Of a stretch of DNA of 64,000 nt, positions 35,695 to 45,456 are shown piece by piece. Below the pieces are notes generated by a model. It saw nothing but the letters and a program-made list of their open reading frames with translations, had not been told where the DNA came from and made no database searches. The DNA lies in assembly GCA_900169235.1 (NCBI GenBank), contig FWCC01000052.1, forward strand, positions 172,240 to 236,239, written 5' to 3'. Source of the stretch: Zarea fungicola (Eukaryota > Ascomycota > Sordariomycetes > Hypocreales > Cordycipitaceae). Each line of letters begins with the position of its first letter. Position 1 is the first letter of the stretch. The position numbers were made by a program, and so were the translations under genes.

Positions 35695-38617
35695 TTAGTT
35701 GGTAATCACCAAAACGTCCTGCTTCACCGACGAACCAGCCAGCCCACCCGTAGGCAGCGCAAACGTGAAAGCCGCCTTGCCGTGGTCCACCTTGACAGAA
35801 CCGTCACTGCCCTTGGGCAGCTTGGTCGTGGCCTTGCTGAAGCTGAGCTGAAGGCCGGCCGAGGCGAGCTTCTGGGTGGGATCCGCCGCCGTGACGGAGA
35901 CGCGCAGGCCGCGGCCCGGCTTCTTGCAGCGGGCCGCGAGGACGTACGCGCCGGGCTGGCCCGACGTGACCGTCACGCTGCCCTTCTTGGCCCAACCGAT
36001 GGCCTCGAGGTCGATCGTGATGGACGCGCCCGAGGGGGCGCCCGGCCAGAAGACGACGCTGAGCGTGTCCTGGCCAGCCGCGGCCGAGATGCCGTTGGCG
36101 GTGTACGGCTTCCACGTGGGGTCGCGGGACTCCCGCTGCAGGGTGCGGCGGCTGGTGGCCGGGAACACGGCGTACGAGGCGCTAGACCCCTCGACGGTGC
36201 TGAAGGCGGAGAAGATGGGCACGGTGACGACGCCCGCCGTCGAGGTCGAGATCTTGGACCAGTTGCCCGTGCGGTTGCCCTCGGACAGGGTCAGGTCAAA
36301 CGGCTTGCCGTACGACAGGTACCCGTTGCCGCCGTAGAAGAGCGTCTTGCCCTTCGCCGTGGTCTCTGCGGCGCGGCCCAGGTCCTTGACCTTGTCGTCG
36401 TCGACGTAAGCGCCGCCGTCGGCCTTGGCGCGGTTGTCCAGCACATTGAGGACGGGGGAGGTGACGGTGCCGTTGGTCTTGATGTCCGTGACGGTGACGA
36501 GGACGGCGTCGCCCATGTGGAACCAGGCCTTGTTGTAGGAGATGTGGCCATTGAACGGGTCGATGTAGTTTTCGACAGCGAGGCCCACCTTGCCATTGCT
36601 GGCCACGCCGACGAAATCTGTCTTGCCGTGGTACGTAGGGCCGGTCTTGGTCAGATCAGGTACGTTGCGGACGACCGTGGTGCCTGGAATCAGGTTCCAG
36701 TCCCAGGCAGCCATGATGTCCTTGTACTCGGTGCCGTCAACGTAGCTGAAGAGAGTGCCCTGGCCGAGGTGATAGGAGTAGGGGTTGGCGCTATTGACAA
36801 ACTCAGAGTTTGAGGAGCGCTTGGAGATCATCTTGTTACCCAGAATGAAGGAATCCTTTCTTGAGACCTGTCATCCGATCTTGTTTAGCAACGTTGGTCA
36901 TGGTTTGCAGGCAAAAGCAAGGAGACGTACCATGTAATCACTAGCCCAGAATCCTTTATTGCCGGTTAGGGGTTCCGAGCCGTTGGATTTGAGGCGGCGG
37001 ATAGTGGCGGAAATATCGTATGGACCCTTGAAATCAGCAACAGCGCGCGCAAGCTTTGTGACGTTGAAGTTGATGTCGGCGCTGGCCTGCAGGTCCCGGG
37101 TAGGGAAGGCGACAAAACGACCAATAGTGTTCTAAATTCCGTATTAGACATGCTAATATTTCCTTGCCGTAGCACAAAACGAATGAGTCAATGTTTGAAC
37201 ACTTACAAAGTCCCAGTGCTGCTGGCGTGTTGTGTGGTCAGTATAGATCATCCACTCATCGCCTTGGATGTAGGTCGACATGGCCTCGCGCGTGCTGTTG
37301 TTGGCAGCAAACTGTGTACCGATGGCCTCGCCTTCCAATGAGATGAAGATGTTGAGCTGAGGGAGTGAAATTAGACTTGCGCCGCTTCTGGACTAGCACA
37401 TTAATTGCAAAAAATGCGAAACATACCAAATCCTTTCCGTAGTTGCCATTGTAGACAATGCCGTCGTGCTGGAGGAATGAGCCATCTCTATGGATGCCAT
37501 CAAGCCCGGCACCATCGGTAAACTATAGTACGCAATCAGCAAGTGATTGTCGATGGACCCAGCTGAGTCAACTTTCACTTACCACCATGATGGCGAATGC
37601 AGTCGACGTGGCGCTCTCAACAATGGTCGCGTTGTCGGTAAACAGACCCAAGCTGACGGCGCTCTGCAGAACCAAGACGATCTGTGGGTTTATTAGCCAA
37701 TAAAGCAATATATATATGTATACAAGAAACGATGTGGTGACCAACTTACATTTGCAGCAGTTAGGATGCCACCAGTGCCATAGGACTTGCCAAGGTTGTC
37801 GTAAGTACGCTTAGTGATGCGGATACATCCATCGCGTTGTGACTGGGAGAGATTTCCAGTCTTGGCGAGCAAGCAGGCTGTTGAGCTCAATTGAGGGATC
37901 AGGATAGCCTGACCATACCAGTTCTAACGGAAAGGATAAAAGGTCAATTAGTCACGCCCAGGAGATCAGCGTGGTTTGCCCACAACATACCTGGTTCCAC
38001 AGGCCGGGAGTTGAGCATGGGCATCCCTTTGTGCTATGATGCAGTTAGTTTGATGTCGCCTTGTGCATGTTGCTCTGCCGAACCCGGAACTTACGCATCA
38101 CCGCCATTACCCAGGCAGTCAGCGGGCGTGTAGTCGTTTTTGAACCAATAATCCAGACCATTGGAGATCTTGGCCCAGACGGCCGTGCTGTTGGTCCACT
38201 GCTGGCCAGCCACCGGGCTGGCACCACTCCATGCCGCAGCCAAGGTGATGATGCGGTTCCAATGCTCCTGAATAGGCCAATTGGCGCGTTCTAATCAAGC
38301 AATGCGTTAGCTTCCTATCTGCATAATTTTTTTTAAATTTTTTTTTTTGGTGCAGAGGGGTTGGAGTAAGGGGCAGAGTGCATACGTGCAGCGCAACCAG
38401 AGAGATAGTTGACATCAGCCCAGGTGCCATCATCCCTTTGCGTATCAACCCACGTCTGGATCTTGGAGAACCACGTTGGATCAGGGAACTCGGCAAGGTC
38501 AGCGATACGACGCTTCGAAAACGTAGCCAGGTCCTCAGCAGGGGTAGCCGCAAATGCGGTCGTCGTCAATGAGCTGACGGCGCAAAAGGCAGCGCATAGC
38601 TTCATTGTGGGCCACAT
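35695..38617 (-). CDS. Secreted polysaccharide lyase, family 8 (hyaluronate/chondroitin/xanthan lyase fold)
   Basis: Nine exons: 38617-38386, 38290-38095, 38033-37991, 37923-37750, 37681-37583, 37522-37427, 37356-37207, 37131-36931 and 36867-35695, giving 787 residues (783 if the second Met, at 38605, is used). A signal peptide (MKLCAAFCAVSSLTTTAFA) is followed by an alpha/alpha-barrel: NRIITLAAAWSG, TPGLWNQNWYGQAILIPQLSS with the expected catalytic Asn, and DGIHRDGSFLQHDGIVYNGNYGKDL with the catalytic His and Tyr. The beta-sandwich half has YHLGQGTLFSYVDG and DWNLIPGTTV, closely matching the DPYRLPGTT segment of hyaluronate lyases. The mechanism would be beta-elimination at a uronic-acid residue; the polymer is unknown. 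The final exon (391 codons) holds the antiparallel beta domains. This is an extracellular enzyme. Confidence 0.87.
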
Positions 38618-39242
38618 ACTTCCTTTTCTTAGTCCCTTAGCGGTTTCAGAGTATATACAAAATGCAACCCTAAAGAAACTAGAAGAGGTGAAAAGCGAGT
38701 GCTGAACGGGTGATTTGTCTCAACTTAATACTTGAGTTCGGGTAGTTTATTATGTTCATGCTGGCACAGCTTGGAGCTCTGCTATTGGTGGATAATCTTA
38801 CAGCGGCAATCTGGCTGGGGTAAGCTAGCCAGAATTTACCCCAGAGCAAATGAATGAATTCGTGGAGAGTCACTCACAAGAATCACGGTACAGAGCGGCA
38901 ATTCCACACCAGGGGGGCGGGGAAGCGGCTCCTTGGACTAAATTTAGTGGGTTTTTGCCCATGGAAGCTCTTTGCTCTGCACTGCTCTGCATTGCATGGC
39001 TTGGCCTTGGCTGGGTTGGTGTCGACTTATTGGTTGATTAATTATCGACAATTCATCCGAACAATGCCGTTGCTTTGCGAGCGCCGCCACCACACGGCAA
39101 ACCGGGAATTGAAATGTACCTGGGCAAAAGGTCCAGCTCATTACTGAAAATACAAGAAAACATGTGTGTTTATATTTGATTATCGAATGCCGCAGCCCGG
39201 TTTGAATTACATATGTACTCCTTTTTGTGGAAATTGAGGCTT
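38618..39242. other. Intergenic region between PL8 lyase and formamidase
   Basis: About 620 bases, with promoter of the lyase on the left and 3' region of the formamidase on the right. No supportable gene. Direct ttgctctgc/actgctctgc copies lie near 38970-38990. Confidence 0.45.
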
Positions 39243-40668
39243 TCAGCTGGACAGTGCGCATGTACCAAGGTCCCGCTTGACGGGCTCCCGTTCAATCGAA
39301 ATGTCAAATTCGAAAATGTCCATGGGGATGCCAAGGGTGGTGCACACATTAGGAATGTCCACAATACCTGCAATTGTGCCACGAACTGGCGCGCACGACA
39401 AGAGGAGATATATCTGCTCACCAGAGTATCCTGTGCGAAAGACTGTTAGTAAAGGGGGCCGTCCATCCATCCAGATTCTCTAGGCCCATCTGCACTACCC
39501 ATTGACTACCCAATTACTTACCGAACTGTTTTAAATACTGAATAGCACGCAGGCATGCCTGTCTGTACGCAACCGTCGCGTCCATGTAATGCTGCTTGCC
39601 GTGCTCGTCGACCGAGAAGCCCTCAAAGGTGAGGTACCGCGACGGGCCATAGTGCGGCGCCACCTCGCCGGGTAGAAAGACGGGATGTGGTACCGCCCTC
39701 GACGCGACACCATTCTTGATGAGGTCGAACCGGATGGTGATGATGCCCGCCATCTCAATGGCGCCGCAGAAGCTAATCTCGCCGTCGCCCTGGCTAAAGT
39801 GCAAGTCGCCGACGGAAAACTTGGCGCCTGGCACATGGACGGGTAGATAGGTCTTGGAGCCGCGAGAGATATTGCAAATGTCGACGTTGCCGCCGTGCTC
39901 AGGGCGTCCGGGGATCGTGCGTGCTCCCTCTCGCCCGATTCGTGCCTTGGTCTCTGCGTCAGCGGCTCCTGCATGGACGTTGACCTCGTTGGGGAGCTGG
40001 GCGAGGATCTTGCCCGGGTGTGACGTGGTGCCCGCCGCGACAAGGCTGCCCTCACGCTTGTTCCACTCGGCCAAGACCTCGGGCGAGGGTGCGCAGCCGA
40101 GGATGCCAGGGTGGATGAGGCCGGGGAAGCGGACGCCGGGGATGTGGCGGCTCGAGCAGTAGATGCCGTCAAAGTCCCAGATGGCCTTGGCCGCGTTGGG
40201 GTAGTGCTCGTCCAGGAAACCGCCGCCGTTTTCGCGGGTGAAGACACCCGTAAAGCCCCAGGGAGAATGCTCAAAGGGCTGGACGTCGGTGATGTTGACG
40301 ACTAGGAGATCACCAGGCTCGGCGCCCTTGATGTCAAAGGGCCCAGTTAGGTAGTGAATCTTGGTGAGATCAACATCGCGGACGTCATTGGCGCTGTCGT
40401 TGTTGCCAATCTGGCCACCAGTCCAGTCGAGACATTCAATCTTGACAGTCTCGCCGGGCTCGACGGATCCAATGCTGGGAACTAGAGGTGCAAGAGGGGT
40501 GCAGTGTCAGCAACGGGCCATTTAAGTCGGGAAAGGACAGGGGAGGACAGGGGAGGACAGGAGAGGATATGACTAACTATCTGGGTGCCAGCGGTTGTGC
40601 AAATATGGCTGCTCGGCAGCAGGCACATCAAAGGAGACGGTCTGAGCAGTGCGAATCTTGCCTGGCAT
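39243..40668 (-). CDS. Formamidase (FmdA/AmdA family)
   Basis: Three exons, 40668-40578, 40481-39522 and 39430-39243, giving 412 residues. The protein hydrolyses formamide to formate and ammonia and probably acts as a cytosolic nitrogen-supply enzyme. Family landmarks are HNRWHPDIPSIGSVEPGE at the first exon join, IECLDWTGGQIGNND, then VNITDVQPFEHSPWGFTGVF, IPGVRFPGLIHPGILGCAPS, the metal-site neighbourhood HGGNVDICNISRGSK, and DLHFSQGDGEISFCGAIEMAG. The C-terminus GYSGEQIYLLLSCAPVRGTIAGIVDIPN is contributed by exon 3. The first intron contains a ten-base tandem repeat. It is not related to the amidase-signature enzyme at 6.5-8.5 kb, so the window has two unrelated amide hydrolases. Confidence 0.96.
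40531..40566. repeat. Tandem ten-base repeat inside formamidase intron 1
   Basis: Three to four copies of a ggaggacagg unit follow each other between the donor at 40577 and the acceptor near 40482. As read on the coding strand it is a pyrimidine-rich CCTGTCCTCC array. It may affect splicing but there is no direct sign of it. Confidence 0.8.
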
Positions 40669-42230
40669 TGTGAGTAAGGTTGAGAACCGAAAGGGGTTTC
40701 TGGTCGATTTTTATTGATGAATATCCACTACTAGCAAAACAGTAGATGTTTACATGAGAAGGGTGGTCTGACGACAGGAGAAGCCCTGAACGGGGGATAG
40801 CTATATAGCTATGTCATGCGAGGGCGCTGGTCTGCATCCCAAGCTTTTCTACCCCGCATGTTGAAAGCTTGGAGCTGCATCGTGGCGAACAAACTAGCAG
40901 ATTGACACTCGGCATTCGGAAGTTGGTACACAAGATAGCCATTTACTCGTATTTGATTTGTGTATTGTGGAGGTGATAAGGAAAGATTGAGCTGCGATTC
41001 GGCGAACTGGCTTGATAGCGAGCAGCAGATAGGCGCCGCTCCCCGAAGATAAGCGATCGCAATTTTTTCCTTCACCTTTTATCATATTAATAGGCTGCAA
41101 AATACTGTATTAGTTTGGCGAATTGATCGAGTCTTCTCTTCCAGTAGCGTGCCGAGCCAGGCTTGGGAAACGTGTGTGGCTTCCGTGTTAGTGGCCGTTG
41201 CTCGAAGAGTGCGGGGTACCGGCCAGATGCATTTGAGCAATCAGGGTTGTCAATCAAGGACTCTGGCGCGTTGGCTATTAACTGTGCTTTTAGGCTAACT
41301 TGATCGCCGGAGCTATTCACAGCGAAAGAAGTCGGCTCTCGGCCAAGCACGAGCAAATGTCTGCATACATACTAAGGTGTAATAAACTTGGTATCCCCAT
41401 TTTCAGGGACCCTACGGACGGGGAGAACCTTGCTTGTCTATATCAAATGGGGCCAGGAGATAGCAGGGCTACCAACATCAACCAACGTTGAAAACTGCTT
41501 ACTACTGCAATCAGCGAACCAATCACCTTTTCCGTTTTCGTATTTCGGTTTCTGAATGGATAGTTGGCAGGAAGTTAGGATAGGTCCAGCATTTTATTTT
41601 ATATTTTATTCATCGGAGCGCTGCTATGCTTCAGGTGCAGCGGCCAACTAGTATGGACTGGCGTCACTCCCCACTTTGGTTGTCGCACCATGAAACTCGC
41701 CCAGTGTCACGACTCCGTCTCCAAACAGCCCCTATATGTTTTGTACCATGTAGCTGTCTCCAGCGCAAAGCAAAATTTATCTTTCTAGTTGCTAATTTTA
41801 CTAGCAATGCATCGTGTGCCAAGACGGCGTGGCTGCCCCTTCCAGCTCGCGCCGTGATACTGCCCCCATACTGTCTCATGCCGCGACAGGCCTGTCACCA
41901 AGGAGGATTTCGCGGCCTCCTTTGAAGAAACGAAACTGGTATCAGGCCATACATTCCAGTCGGGGGTTTTCTTTGTTTCTGCGATCAATGCACAGCTAAA
42001 TCTTTCATCCCCATTCACTTCATCTACATTTTTATTTATTTATTCAATTAATTTAATCATATTTCGCTTCTTCTCGCCAGCTGCTGGGCAGCCACTGTGC
42101 TCGACAAAAAAACAATCCAGAAAGCATAAAATAATCACAAAAACTCATTTCACATCGAAATACTATACGCTGAGTAGTATATCTTCGAGCTTCCTTACAC
42201 ATGCTCGTCGACGCAAGCCTCAACTCAACC
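40669..42230. other. Intergenic region between formamidase and membrane-protein gene
   Basis: About 1.55 kb with no supportable gene. Short frames of 60-100 codons on both strands are without motifs. The region holds both divergent promoters. A T/A-rich block (attttatttatttattcaatta) lies near 42030-42055. Confidence 0.45.
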
Positions 42231-43338
42231 ATGATCTCCCGCGTCTCCCTCATGGCCGGCTGCCTCCTCGCCCGCACTGCCGCAGCCGGCCAGGCGCTCA
42301 CCGACACGATCCTCGTACGTACCGAAGACGTTCTCTCGACGCCCTACGCGTCCCTCGTCTCCCTAGAGTCCATGACTTCCAAGTCGATCCTGCGACGCCA
42401 ACAGCAGGCCCAAGCCAACAGCTCAGCCTCCACGGCCGACGGCATCCAGCTGCAGGCCGACGGCAGCCTCAACCTCACCGCATGGGACGTGGACACCAAC
42501 AAGGCCTGCGTCGAGACGCTCCGCACCATCCAGCGCTCCAGCAACCCGTCGGGAAACTGCATCTGCTACAACCTACCCTCGCTCGACGCCACGAGCGGTG
42601 TATTCGAGGCCGAGCTGCGCCTGTACAAGGTCTCGGCGCCGCGCGGCATCTTTCTGGGCGTGCGGCCCGAGGACATCAAGGTCAGCGTCTCGTACACGGG
42701 CGCGAGTGCGAGCCCCGTCACGGCGGACACGGTCAAGGGCGCGGGCATGACGGGCAACGGCTCGTCGCTTGCGCGGCGGGAGGATACCACCACCACGCCG
42801 GAGCTGTTGCAGGCGTACATGCTGGTTGGCCAGATTGACAAGAGCGAAATGGCAGAAAACATGTCCATGTAAGCCTTGAAACCTTTCTCTCTCTCTGTAA
42901 TTTAAAAAGAAGGAAAAAAAGGTTGGAGTGCTGACTTTTTTGTTCACTTATAGGGCCGCGCTACAGTCCCTCGTGATGCCAACCCTGACGCTCTCGGCCA
43001 CCAACAGCAGTGGCAGCCAAATCTCGACAAATGTCAGCCTCAACGAGGCGACGTTCCTCAACGGCGTCTTCTCGCGTGAGGTCGTCATGTCCGACTTTTC
43101 CGCCGCCCAGGCCGCCGTCGACGACGCGCTCGCCGCGCTCGCCAACGGCACGGCTGCTTTTGTGCTACCAGGCGTGCAGATTATGATTTTCCCGATTGGT
43201 CTCGTCATCACTTCCGTCTGGCTCGCGATTGGACTGGCTGCGTATGGATGGGGCACGTATGAGCGCATTCAGTATGCGGAAATGTATAAGTTGCGCAAGG
43301 GCGGTGCCGCTATGGGACGTGCAGTCAAGACCATTTGA
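42231..43338 (+). CDS. Secretory-pathway single-span membrane protein, function unknown
   Basis: Exons 42231-42868 and 42954-43338 with an 85-base intron give 340 residues; an ATG thirty bases upstream would add ten, but the start chosen begins directly with a signal peptide (MISRVSLMAGCLLARTAAAG). I do not recognise the family. The lumenal part has several N-glycosylation sequons, four clustered cysteines including CICYN, two dibasic sites (ILRRQQQ and LARRED) like Kex2 targets, and beta-strand-rich, Ser/Thr-rich sequence. One strong membrane helix lies near the C-terminus (VQIMIFPIGLVITSVWLAIGLAAYGWGTY, roughly residues 288-316), followed by a basic tail of about 25 residues, so a type I orientation is predicted. 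It converges with the GT4 gene, stops 555 bases apart. Confidence 0.78.
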
Positions 43339-43893
43339 GGGGTGTATAAGGCACAAAGCTGGTCTTTGGCTTGGGAAGTTGTGAAGATGCGTATTAATTC
43401 TTTCTAAACATTCACTTAGCCTCTTTACTTTATTCCCTTTTCTGTTTTACTTTTCTTTCTTGCACAACATCAGCTTACATTCCGCATACGTTGGACACAT
43501 ACATTTATATATTCATCGACACATAGCCGACACATTCAAAACCTTTTTTTCAATTAAACTATCCAATCTGGGTATAAGTGATAAATTCTACTGTAGGAAA
43601 ATTAGGGAATAAACGCCAGCCACGTTATTTCGTGCATCACTGCATAAAAATATCATGCTCTCTCTATTTCGCTCTCAAGTTGAGCAGAAGTGCAGCAGTA
43701 GCGCCACAACTTATTAGCACGCAGGTATTGCGGCAACAAAAACGTCCGCCTGGCATCACATCATATCCAAACGGGGAGGAAAATTCAACCCGTGAACAAA
43801 ACACCTAATTCGCTGCAATATGAGAAAGGAGGAAGAAAGCGGGAAAAGGGACATATGAAAGATTAAGAAGAGAGAAAAAGAAAACGACGCCAA
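43339..43893. other. Convergent 3' region of membrane protein and GT4 genes
   Basis: About 550 AT-rich bases with no supportable gene. It should hold both polyadenylation signals. Confidence 0.5.
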
Positions 43894-45456
43894 TCACGCA
43901 GAAACACTCAGACGACGCTCTCCTCGCAAACGGTTCTTGGTCCACATGATGGACTCGATAAACATCATGTACGCACCCGTGACGATCCAAAACGAAATGA
44001 TGACGCCGAGTCCACCGACGAGACGTGCATCCACGATGCGGCTCACGACCGCCTCGCGCATGGCATTGTTCATCATCAGCCACCCGTAGAGCGGCACCAG
44101 CTGCTGCGCGTCCTGCGAGAGCGTGCGGGTCGAGCCCGTCGGCGCCGCGCGCGCCACCTCGGACTCGCGCTCGGCAATGGTGTCGACCATGCGCCAGGCG
44201 ACCTTGTTGTTGATCTTGTCCCATGTGCACTGGCACGCCGCCGCGCGGGCCGCGATGCCCATGCGGGCGCGGAGGACGCCGTCCGTGGCGAGTCGGGTCG
44301 CCTTGGCGAGGAAGCCGTCGAGGTCGGCGGGCGGCACGAGGTAGCCCGTCTCGTCGTGGGCGATAATGTCCGAAGGCCCACCCTCGTCGCGGGCCACGAC
44401 GGGCACGCCGCTGGCCATGGACTCGAGCACCACTAGGCCAAACGTCTCGGTGACGGAGCAGTGCAGGAACACGTCGGCGCTCGCGTAGTACGCCGCCAGC
44501 TCCTCGCCCACCTTGAAGCCGGTGAAGAGCACCTTGCCGCTCTCGCGGAGGGCCGGGTCGAACAGCTCGTGGACCTCCTTCTCCACGTCCGCGTTCCGGT
44601 TGCCGCCGACAATGACCATTTTGTAGGGCAGGCCGCGCGCGTCCATCTCCTTGGCCGCCTTGGCCAAAAAGTCGAAGCCCTTTTCGCCGGCGATGCGGCA
44701 GACGGTCATGAAGATGGTTTCGCCGTTGGGCGCGAGCTCCTTGCGCAGCGCCTCGCTGCGTCGAATCGGGTTGAAGAGCTCGGCATTGACGCCGCGCGTG
44801 AGCAGCTCCAGTTTGTCGGCCTGCACTTTTTGGTTGACCAGGTAGCGCTTCACGAAGCGCGAGGGGTAAAAGATGGTGCGCACCGAGGCGTGGCGGAAGA
44901 GGTAGCTCTGCACGGCGTCAAACGCAAAGACGGCCACCTGGCTCAGCGGGGCCGGGAACAGAATGTCGCAGTACCCCGCCAAATCGGTCTGAAAATTGCA
45001 GATGATGGGAATCTGCTTGGTGAGCGGCTGCTGGCGCAGCTGCAGCATGACCTGGAACCCCAAACTTGCGGGGGAAGCCAGGTAGATGAGGTCCGGCAAC
45101 TCATCGGCGCCAAACGTCCGCGAGAAGAGGCTCGAGTTGCGGACCGGGTAGACGACGGAGAGCTCGGGGTTGAAGGGCAAAGGGTAGCCCGTGAGACGGA
45201 CCTCGGGCTGCTTGTCGAGCGGAGAGAGGCTCGGGGACGGAGGCGGCGAAAAGGTGTTGTGGTTGGTGTGGTTGTGCGGCGCAACGACGGCGACCTGGGC
45301 GCCGTGGTTGCGGAGATGGGTGACGAGCATGAGCGTCGTGCGGCTCACGCCGTTGACGGGGCCAAAGGACTCGGTGCAGAGCAGGATACGCTTGCCGCGC
45401 AGCTGGCTGGGGAACTGCGACAGGTCATGGTCGGGATATCGGCCGGCGGAAGCCAT
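43894..45456 (-). CDS. GT4 glycosyltransferase, SQD2/MgtA-like, with C-terminal membrane segment
   Basis: Single-exon gene of 520 residues. The GT-B fold is clear: the N-terminal Rossmann half starts with RILLCTESFGPVNGVSRTTLMLVTHLRNHG, and the donor-binding half has MTVCRIAGEKGFDFLAKAAKEM, YASADVFLHCSVTETFGLVVLESMASG (the E-X7-E type motif) and DEGGPSDIIAHDETGYLVPPAD. LLTRGVNAELFNP at the domain hinge is characteristic of SQD2 and related glycolipid-forming GT4 enzymes, which add a sugar from a nucleotide donor to diacylglycerol. The C-terminal 100 residues contain hydrophobic segments (VVSRIVDARLVGGLGVIISFWIVTGAYMMF) suggesting membrane attachment. The acceptor and donor cannot be proved; alpha-mannosyltransferase activity is an alternative. 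UDP-glucose dehydrogenase is the next gene upstream in the opposite direction. Confidence 0.92.
   Translation of the reverse strand: MASAGRYPDHDLSQFPSQLRGKRILLCTESFGPVNGVSRTTLMLVTHLRNHGAQVAVVAPHNHTNHNTFSPPPSPSLSPLDKQPEVRLTGYPLPFNPELSVVYPVRNSSLFSRTFGADELPDLIYLASPASLGFQVMLQLRQQPLTKQIPIICNFQTDLAGYCDILFPAPLSQVAVFAFDAVQSYLFRHASVRTIFYPSRFVKRYLVNQKVQADKLELLTRGVNAELFNPIRRSEALRKELAPNGETIFMTVCRIAGEKGFDFLAKAAKEMDARGLPYKMVIVGGNRNADVEKEVHELFDPALRESGKVLFTGFKVGEELAAYYASADVFLHCSVTETFGLVVLESMASGVPVVARDEGGPSDIIAHDETGYLVPPADLDGFLAKATRLATDGVLRARMGIAARAAACQCTWDKINNKVAWRMVDTIAERESEVARAAPTGSTRTLSQDAQQLVPLYGWLMMNNAMREAVVSRIVDARLVGGLGVIISFWIVTGAYMMFIESIMWTKNRLRGERRLSVSA

Noticed and set aside
35782..36813. 343-codon open frame antisense to the PL8 lyase
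   Set aside because: Lies entirely over the last lyase exon and is rich in Arg, Gly, Ala and Val as expected for a reverse frame of GC-rich coding DNA.
39531..40274. 247-codon minus-strand frame overlapping the formamidase
   Set aside because: Alternative frame of the formamidase exon; product is Arg/Ser/Ala-rich, whereas the neighbouring frame contains the complete formamidase pattern.
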